64,000 nucleotides of DNA, taken from contig JAETQD010000003.1 in assembly GCA_021770825.1 (NCBI GenBank), forward strand, positions 124,001 to 188,000, written 5' to 3'. The stretch is from Clostridium sp. Lineage in GTDB: Bacteria > Bacillota > Clostridia > Lachnospirales > Lachnospiraceae. Positions 58,855 to 64,000 of the stretch are shown piece by piece. The notes under the pieces were generated by a model. The model was not told the origin of the DNA, made no database searches, and saw nothing but the letters and a program-made list of their open reading frames with translations. Position 1 is the first letter of the stretch; every line of letters starts with the position of its first letter. The translations under genes and the position numbers were made by a program.

Positions 58855-59634
58855 ATGAATCAGGAAGAACGAAGAAGATTTTTAATTGAGGAATTGCTGC
58901 GGGAGCGTCCTTCCTTTAAGCCGCAAGAGATTCCGGCAGATGCCGGACATCAGAAAATCCTGCTGCGCGGATTGATGAATGTCCGTCATCCGGGAGCTGT
59001 CAGCAGAAGATTTCTTGAGGTACAGGACGCTTATTTGCAGGGAGAACTGGCGGTGAAGAAGCTTACCAGCCTGTCTGATCTGCATCCGGTTCAGGATGGA
59101 ATTTATCTCTGGCGCGGAGATATCACCACGCTGGAATGCGGAGCCATTGTCAATGCTGCCAACAGCGGTATGACCGGCTGCTACCAGCCCTGCCACAACT
59201 GTATCGACAACTGCATCCATACTTATGCGGGAGTGCAGCTCCGTTTGAAATGCGCCGAGCTGATGGAACGGCAGGGCTATGCCGAACCCACCGGACAGGC
59301 CAAGATCACGCCTGCTTATAACCTTCCCTGTGAGTATGTGATTCACACAGTCGGTCCTATCGTGGAGGGGAAATTGACACAGCGGCATTGTGAGCAATTG
59401 AAATCCTGCTATTGTTCCTGCCTGGCTTTGGCCGATGAATACCAGGCGCCCAGCATTGCGTTTTGCTGTATCTCCACTGGAGTGTTCATGTTTCCGAATG
59501 ATAAGGCGGCAGAGGTAGCTGTGCAGACCGTGCAGGAATACAAGAAAGAAACCGGAAGCGGAATCGAGGTGATATTCAATGTTTTCAAGGAACAGGATGA
59601 AAGAATTTACAGGAAGCTGCTCCGGGCAGATTGA
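58855..59634 (+). CDS. Zinc-containing macrodomain protein (SirTM-linked type)
   Basis: This 259-residue protein has an N-terminal helical part and a macrodomain: IYLWRGDITTLECGAIVNAANSGMTGCYQPCHNCIDNCIH, AKITPAYNLPCEYVIHTVGPI and IAFCCISTGVFMFPNDKAAEVA. The extra Cys/His-rich loop is typical of the zinc macrodomains encoded next to SirTM, which remove ADP-ribose placed by that sirtuin. It overlaps the SirTM gene by about 40 bases. Confidence 0.9.
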   Translation: MNQEERRRFLIEELLRERPSFKPQEIPADAGHQKILLRGLMNVRHPGAVSRRFLEVQDAYLQGELAVKKLTSLSDLHPVQDGIYLWRGDITTLECGAIVNAANSGMTGCYQPCHNCIDNCIHTYAGVQLRLKCAELMERQGYAEPTGQAKITPAYNLPCEYVIHTVGPIVEGKLTQRHCEQLKSCYCSCLALADEYQAPSIAFCCISTGVFMFPNDKAAEVAVQTVQEYKKETGSGIEVIFNVFKEQDERIYRKLLRAD

Positions 59635-60463
59635 GCGGCTGAAGCAGGCATTGGAGATGTCGGATGCTGTCCTGATCGGCGCTGGTGCGGGGCTGTCTGC
59701 CTCCGCAGGACTTACTTATAGCGGAGAGCGTTTTGAACGTTATTTTTCAGACTTTTATCAGAGATATGGGATCACTGACATGTACTCCGGCGGTTTTTAT
59801 CCCTATAACACATTGGAAGAATATTGGGCATGGTGGAGCCGTCATGTTTTCTATAATCGCTATGTGGATGCGCCTATCCCGGTTTATCAGGAATTGCTTT
59901 CTTTGGTAAGGAACAAAGATTACTTTGTTCTGACCACCAATGTGGACCACCAGTTCCAGCGGGAGGGCTTTGATAAGCAAAGGTTGTTTTATACGCAGGG
60001 TGATTATGGTTTGTGGCAATGTTCCAAAGCCTGTCACAACAAAACCTATGATAACAAGGACACAATCCGGCAGATGGTCTCCCAACAGAGGGATATGAAA
60101 ATTCCGTCAGACCTGATACCCCATTGCCCGGTATGCGGCGCACCCATGACTATGAACCTGCGCTGCGACGATACTTTTGTGCAGGATGAGGGCTGGTATG
60201 CCGCCCGAATCCGGTATTCGGTTTTTTTACAGCGGCACAGGCATGGGAAGGTGTTGTATCTGGAGCTGGGGGTCGGAAACAATACGCCGGCTATTATCAA
60301 ATATCCCTTTTGGAAATATTCTTTGGAAAACCCAGATGCTGTTTATGCCTGCGTGAACTTCGGGCAGGCATACGCACCGAGGGAAATCGCGGAGCGCTCC
60401 GTCTGTCTGGATGCAGACATTGGGCGTATCCTGTCAGAGATGAGCCGGAAGGCGGTTTCATAA
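59597..60463 (+). CDS. SirTM, class M protein-ADP-ribosylating sirtuin
   Basis: This protein of about 288 residues has the sirtuin NAD site GAGAGLSASAGLTYSG, the TTNVDHQF motif and a CPVCGAPMTMNLRCDD module. Where classical sirtuins have the catalytic HG, this reads QGDYGLWQC, consistent with SirTM enzymes that ADP-ribosylate rather than deacetylate. In known operons the target is a lipoylated GcvH-like carrier, which is not seen here. ATG 59597 has AAGGA 5 bases upstream and is preferred to 59579. The coupling to the macrodomain gene is tight. Confidence 0.88.
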   Translation: MKEFTGSCSGQIERLKQALEMSDAVLIGAGAGLSASAGLTYSGERFERYFSDFYQRYGITDMYSGGFYPYNTLEEYWAWWSRHVFYNRYVDAPIPVYQELLSLVRNKDYFVLTTNVDHQFQREGFDKQRLFYTQGDYGLWQCSKACHNKTYDNKDTIRQMVSQQRDMKIPSDLIPHCPVCGAPMTMNLRCDDTFVQDEGWYAARIRYSVFLQRHRHGKVLYLELGVGNNTPAIIKYPFWKYSLENPDAVYACVNFGQAYAPREIAERSVCLDADIGRILSEMSRKAVS

Positions 60464-60513
60464 AAAATGGACAGAGCTTCTATCCTGTGAGATAAAGGCA
60501 CTGTCCATTTTTT
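60462..60513 (+). terminator. Terminator of the SirTM operon
   Basis: AAAAAATGGACAG (60462-60474) pairs perfectly with CTGTCCATTTTTT (60501-60513), with an inner TATC/GATA pair. Confidence 0.9.
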
Positions 60514-60589
60514 GTTCCATAGGACCCCCCTCTGGAGCCTCCCATGTAATAAAAAAGCCCTCCGGGCAGGATTCTTCTTCAGAGCACTA

Positions 60590-60618
60590 TTGAAAATTGA
60601 AAAACAGCACGCTATAAT
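60590..60618 (+). promoter_or_regulatory. Promoter of the histidine kinase gene
   Basis: TTGAAA (60590-60595), a 17-base spacer and TATAAT (60613-60618). A leader hairpin ACTCTGAA/TTCAGAGT follows at 60644-60668. Confidence 0.75.
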
Positions 60619-60709
60619 AAACGTGCAGTAAGTGTTCAAACTCACTCTGAAAGAGAAAACTTCAGAGTAAGGACTTAAATAATAATGTCAGTGGTAAGAG
60701 GTGTGAAAA

Positions 60710-63643
60710 ATGCAGCCTGATAATAATCGAAAAATGAGGATGCAGATTTTGTTTGCCTGTATTCTGTTAGCATTTGTTGTCATTATATTTGTTATTTTTA
60801 CAAAGAATAATAATGAGCGTATTATCCGGCAAAATGAAAATTATGTGGAAGATGTCTCCGTTCAGATGGCAGAACGGATTGAAGACATTCTGACAAGTGC
60901 AGAGAATAGTATTCATACCATGGCATATCTATATGAAAAGTCATTGGAAGCCCCAGAAGTAGATGCGGCCGCATTGAAGGAGATGACTGAAAATTCCGTT
61001 TTTGAGTATGTGGAATTCGTAGATAAAAATGGGATAAATCTTACACCTAAGGGCGAAATAGCAGATGTTTCAGACCGTGAATATTTTATAGAAGGAATGA
61101 AAGGAAACTCTGGTACATCAATGACCCTTCACTCCAGAATTACGAATGAAACACTGGTGGTTTTCTATACTCCCTTGCGTTATAAGGGGGAAATTATTGG
61201 AGTATTAAACGGAATATACCGGGAAGAAGGGATGCAGAGAATTCTTTCTACGGAATTTTTTGGTACACAGGCCAAAACATATCTCTGTACAGGGGATGGA
61301 ACGGTTATTTCCAGCTTTGGCGACAATAAAGCTCCCCAAAACATACTTGAGGCGCTGCCGGGAACCATAAAGGTATCCGAGGAAGCGCTTAAAGGCATCC
61401 GGCAGGCATTTGAAAACCATGAGTCCTATGGTTATAGGTATGGCGGCAGGCAGGGGACAGGAAATGCATATCTCATAGGGATTTCCCAGAATGACTGGAT
61501 GCTCATGCAGACATTTCCGTCTACAGTTACAAATGGTATGATAGAAAGTGCCAATGCTGCCGGAATACAGATGGTAATTTGCCTGATTATCGCATTCAGT
61601 ATCTATATTCTTGGTCTGATCTTCCTGAATTGGAAGCAAGAGAAGCTGTTGATATCACAAAAGCAGGAAATGTCCCGGATTGTTGACGGAGTGACGAATT
61701 TATTTACCCGGTTTGTAGTGGTGGATTTGAAAAATGATACCTATGAATATTTTAAGGACAGGGATAATGGAAGGCTGAGAAAGGGAAAGTATTCGGAGTT
61801 AGTGGCTTATTTCTCACCCAGGTATATTGCGGAAGACGGTGTGGAAGATATGCCGACTGTCATAGGAAAGGATTATATTCAGGCACATATGGATAAAAAT
61901 ACTCCGTATCTGCAGTTCGAGTACCGGATACAGAGGGAGAGTGAGCGTTGGGAGCATATATCGATTCTAACTTTGGAGCGGGAAAACGGTGTTCCAACCA
62001 TCATTTTACATGCGATTCAGGATGTAACGGAATTGAAGCGGGAGGAGCTTAGAAACCGGACAGCTTTAAAGGAAGCATTTCAGGCGGCGGAGGCAGCAAA
62101 TCATGCCAAGAGTGATTTCCTCTCCAGGATGTCCCACGATATCCGTACTCCTATGAATGCCATTATGGGCATGACTGCTGTGGCAGCTATGAATATGGAT
62201 GATACGGAAAGGGTCAAGGACTGCCTTAATAAGATTACCCTTTCCAGCCGCCATCTGCTGGCGCTGATCAATGACGTATTGGATATGTCCAAAATTGAAA
62301 ATGGAAAGGTTACCTTGTCCGAAGAAGAATTTGATTTGGCAAAAATGGTGGAAAACCTGCTGGCCATTATCCATCCGCAGATTCAGGAAAAGAATCAGCA
62401 GCTCAAGGTAAATATTTCTAATATTACCCATGAGGAGGTTATTGGAGACCCATTGCATTTACAGCAGGTATTCGTGAATATTATGGGGAACGCTGTGAAG
62501 TTTACGCCAGAGGGAGGTACGATTACCTTCCATATTTGCGAAAAACCATCCCGCATACATGGAAGCGGATATTATGAGTTTATCTTTGAAGATACCGGTA
62601 TTGGTATGAAGGAGGAATTTGTAGAAACAATCTTTGAACCCTTCACCCGTGAAAAGAGCGCAGACAGCCGGAATATTGAAGGAACAGGACTGGGAATGTC
62701 CATTGCAAATAACATTGTCAGGATGATGAACGGTACGATTCAGGTTGAGAGTACTCTCGGAGTGGGTTCTAAATTTACCGTGCAGTTATATTTAAAACTG
62801 CAGAACGAGAAAACGGAAGCAGCAGAATGCCTGAAGGATTTGCGGGTGCTGGTGGCAGATGACGAGCCGGATGCCTGTGAGAATGCCTGTGAGATTCTGA
62901 ACAGTATTGGCATGGTTTCAGACGGTGTATTAAGCGGAGATGAGGCAATCCTGAAAGTATCAGAAGCGCATGAAAATGCAGAGGATTATGCCGTGGTGAT
63001 TCTGGACTGGAAAATGCCTGGAAAATGCGGAGTGGAAACCACAAGAGAGATACGGAGACAATTTGGAAATGATGTCCCGATTATTATTCTTTCTGCCTAT
63101 GACTGGTCCTCAATTGAACAGGAAGCAAGAGAAGCAGGCGTCAATGCTTTTATCGCGAAGCCGTTATTTAAGTCACGCTTAATTTATGTTCTGAAATCCC
63201 TGATTGAGGAGCAGGGGAAAGAAGAGACGCCGGAAATTGAAGCGATGGGACAAAAAGATTACAGCGGCAAAAGGGTTCTCTTGGTAGAAGATATTGATCT
63301 GAATTTGGAAATTGCCGAGACATTGCTGGAGTATATCGGTATTGAAGCAGAAACGGCAAGGGACGGACAGCAGGCCGTGGATATGCTGTTGGAAAAACCG
63401 GAAAATTACTTCGATTTGGTTCTTATGGATATTCAAATGCCTGTCAAGAATGGATATGAGGCGGCAAAGGAAATCAGGGCTTCCGCCAGAGAGGACCTGA
63501 AAACAATACCGATTGTTGCCATGAGTGCAGATGCGTTTACGGATGATATCCAAAAAGCCTTATCTGTGGGAATGAATGACCACGTTGCAAAACCCATTGA
63601 GCTGTCAAAGCTGTCGGAAGCGATAGAAAAGTGGATAAAATAA
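60710..63643 (+). CDS. Hybrid sensor histidine kinase with two receiver domains
   Basis: This 977-residue membrane protein has a transmembrane helix (residues about 10-32), a dCache-type extracellular sensor (to about 280), a second helix (about 285-307) and a PAS-like region. HisKA follows with the phospho-His in RMSHDIRTPMNAIMG, then the ATPase with NAVKFTPEGG, DTGIGM and GTGLGMSI. Two receiver domains come last (VLVADDEPDACEN...ILDWKMPG and VLLVEDIDLNLEI...LMDIQMPV). It senses an external signal and passes phosphate along its own receivers; no HPt or output protein is adjacent. Confidence 0.93.
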   Translation: MQPDNNRKMRMQILFACILLAFVVIIFVIFTKNNNERIIRQNENYVEDVSVQMAERIEDILTSAENSIHTMAYLYEKSLEAPEVDAAALKEMTENSVFEYVEFVDKNGINLTPKGEIADVSDREYFIEGMKGNSGTSMTLHSRITNETLVVFYTPLRYKGEIIGVLNGIYREEGMQRILSTEFFGTQAKTYLCTGDGTVISSFGDNKAPQNILEALPGTIKVSEEALKGIRQAFENHESYGYRYGGRQGTGNAYLIGISQNDWMLMQTFPSTVTNGMIESANAAGIQMVICLIIAFSIYILGLIFLNWKQEKLLISQKQEMSRIVDGVTNLFTRFVVVDLKNDTYEYFKDRDNGRLRKGKYSELVAYFSPRYIAEDGVEDMPTVIGKDYIQAHMDKNTPYLQFEYRIQRESERWEHISILTLERENGVPTIILHAIQDVTELKREELRNRTALKEAFQAAEAANHAKSDFLSRMSHDIRTPMNAIMGMTAVAAMNMDDTERVKDCLNKITLSSRHLLALINDVLDMSKIENGKVTLSEEEFDLAKMVENLLAIIHPQIQEKNQQLKVNISNITHEEVIGDPLHLQQVFVNIMGNAVKFTPEGGTITFHICEKPSRIHGSGYYEFIFEDTGIGMKEEFVETIFEPFTREKSADSRNIEGTGLGMSIANNIVRMMNGTIQVESTLGVGSKFTVQLYLKLQNEKTEAAECLKDLRVLVADDEPDACENACEILNSIGMVSDGVLSGDEAILKVSEAHENAEDYAVVILDWKMPGKCGVETTREIRRQFGNDVPIIILSAYDWSSIEQEAREAGVNAFIAKPLFKSRLIYVLKSLIEEQGKEETPEIEAMGQKDYSGKRVLLVEDIDLNLEIAETLLEYIGIEAETARDGQQAVDMLLEKPENYFDLVLMDIQMPVKNGYEAAKEIRASAREDLKTIPIVAMSADAFTDDIQKALSVGMNDHVAKPIELSKLSEAIEKWIK

Positions 63644-63663
63644 TCCCCTTGCAGCCGTAAGTC

Positions 63664-63691
63664 TTGACATTTCAGCCGTATATGTTATACT
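63664..63691 (+). promoter_or_regulatory. Promoter of the terminal MATE gene
   Basis: TTGACA (63664-63669), a 16-base spacer and TATACT (63686-63691). The start point would be near 63698, about 95 bases before the MATE ATG. Confidence 0.75.
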
Positions 63692-63719
63692 GTAACTGCT
63701 CATCGGAGGGCTTGTAAAT

Positions 63720-63791
63720 ATGATTACTAAGCTGGATAAGATGTCGGGGCGGCCCGGTTCTTATCCAGCTTTTTACACATTTGGAGGATTT
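63720..63791 (+). promoter_or_regulatory. Attenuator-like leader with short open frame
   Basis: AAGCTGGATAAG (63729-63740) pairs with CTTATCCAGCTT (63760-63771) and is followed by TTT, forming an intrinsic terminator between promoter and gene. A short open frame starts at ATG 63720 behind GGAGGG, reads MITKLDKMSGRPGSY and runs in frame through the hairpin into the MATE start. Translation of the leader would affect folding of the terminator. Confidence 0.6.
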
Positions 63792-64000
63792 ATGAAGCAG
63801 GCACAGAATTTCACAGAAGGAAAGATTTTTACCCCCCTGATCCGTTTTGTGCTGCCGGTGCTGATGGCGCTGTTTTTGCAGACGATGTATGGCGCCGTTG
63901 ATCTGCTGGTTGTGGGGCAGTTTGGAACCAGTGCCGATGTTTCCGCCGTCGCCACCGGTTCCATGGTCATGCACACGGTCACAGTTGTGATTACAGGGCT
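63792..64000 (+). CDS. MATE-family efflux transporter (3' end outside window)
   Basis: The first 69 residues are visible: a charged start (MKQAQNFTEGKIFTPLIRF) and the MATE N-terminal helix pattern VLPVLMALFLQTMYGAVDLLVVGQFGTSADVSAVATG. GGAGG lies 4 bases before the ATG at 63792. It is the third MATE gene in the window and the only one with an attenuator-like leader, suggesting induction by a translation-affecting compound. Confidence 0.85.
   Translation, partial: MKQAQNFTEGKIFTPLIRFVLPVLMALFLQTMYGAVDLLVVGQFGTSADVSAVATGSMVMHTVTVVITG

Overview
The window looks like a chromosome segment of a gut Lachnospiraceae bacterium (Clostridium/Enterocloster-like). The evidence is the protein types (AddAB, two-subunit NfnAB-like oxidoreductase, GGGtGRT protein with its Fe-S scaffold partner, DUF6709 protein, prolyl-tRNA deacylase), strong GGAGG ribosome sites and Gram-positive surface-protein architecture. 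No rRNA, tRNA or CRISPR array was found.

Region 1 (1 to about 17.6 kb) is a GC-rich mobile element or a stack of elements. It carries a truncated-by-window surface adhesin with a divergent XRE regulator, a MobA/MobL relaxase with an IncQ-like nic sequence and hairpins just upstream, a DUF3847 protein, a ParM/ParR-type partition pair with a TGTACGG iteron array, a two-part replication module (CHC2 primase and P4/D5-type helicase), and a large serine recombinase with a zinc-finger protein and a TnpW-like protein. Further right are a sigma-like regulator, a second zinc-finger protein, a complete-looking type III toxin-antitoxin locus (consensus promoter, two 48-nt RNA repeats with compensatory changes, terminator, CptN/ToxN-like toxin), TnpV, and a second serine recombinase that lacks its C-terminus.

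Region 2 (17.7 to 21.2 kb) is a five-gene alkylation-damage operon (AlkA, stand-alone Ada N-domain, ABM monooxygenase, Ogt, SAM methyltransferase) with a divergent AraC regulator. A 5'-truncated and frameshifted surface protein follows (21.6 to 23.6 kb).

Region 3 (23.7 to 51 kb) is ordinary core chromosome: nitrite/sulfite reductase-like protein, amino-acid binding lipoprotein, addB-addA, a divergent ThyX-like gene and folA, nfnA-nfnB, two MATE exporters, the scaffold/GGGtGRT pair, a lysine riboswitch in front of an NhaC-family (LysW-type) transporter, an ABC exporter, a GH25 lysozyme, a prolyl-tRNA deacylase and rlmD/rumA.

Region 4 (51 to 57.5 kb) is an insertion hotspot downstream of rumA. 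Two extra, diverged copies of the rumA 3' end lie at 51.8 and 52.7 kb with gene debris between them. A ROK regulator, sorbitol-type dehydrogenase and GPH sugar symporter cassette then lies between two copies of a 168-bp direct repeat (5 mismatches) derived from a GNAT gene 3' end.

Region 5 (57.5 to 64 kb) holds a redox/ADP-ribosylation operon (PNPOx protein, PNPOx-ferredoxin with a frameshift, zinc-macrodomain, SirTM sirtuin), a large hybrid histidine kinase, and the start of a MATE gene behind an attenuator-like leader.
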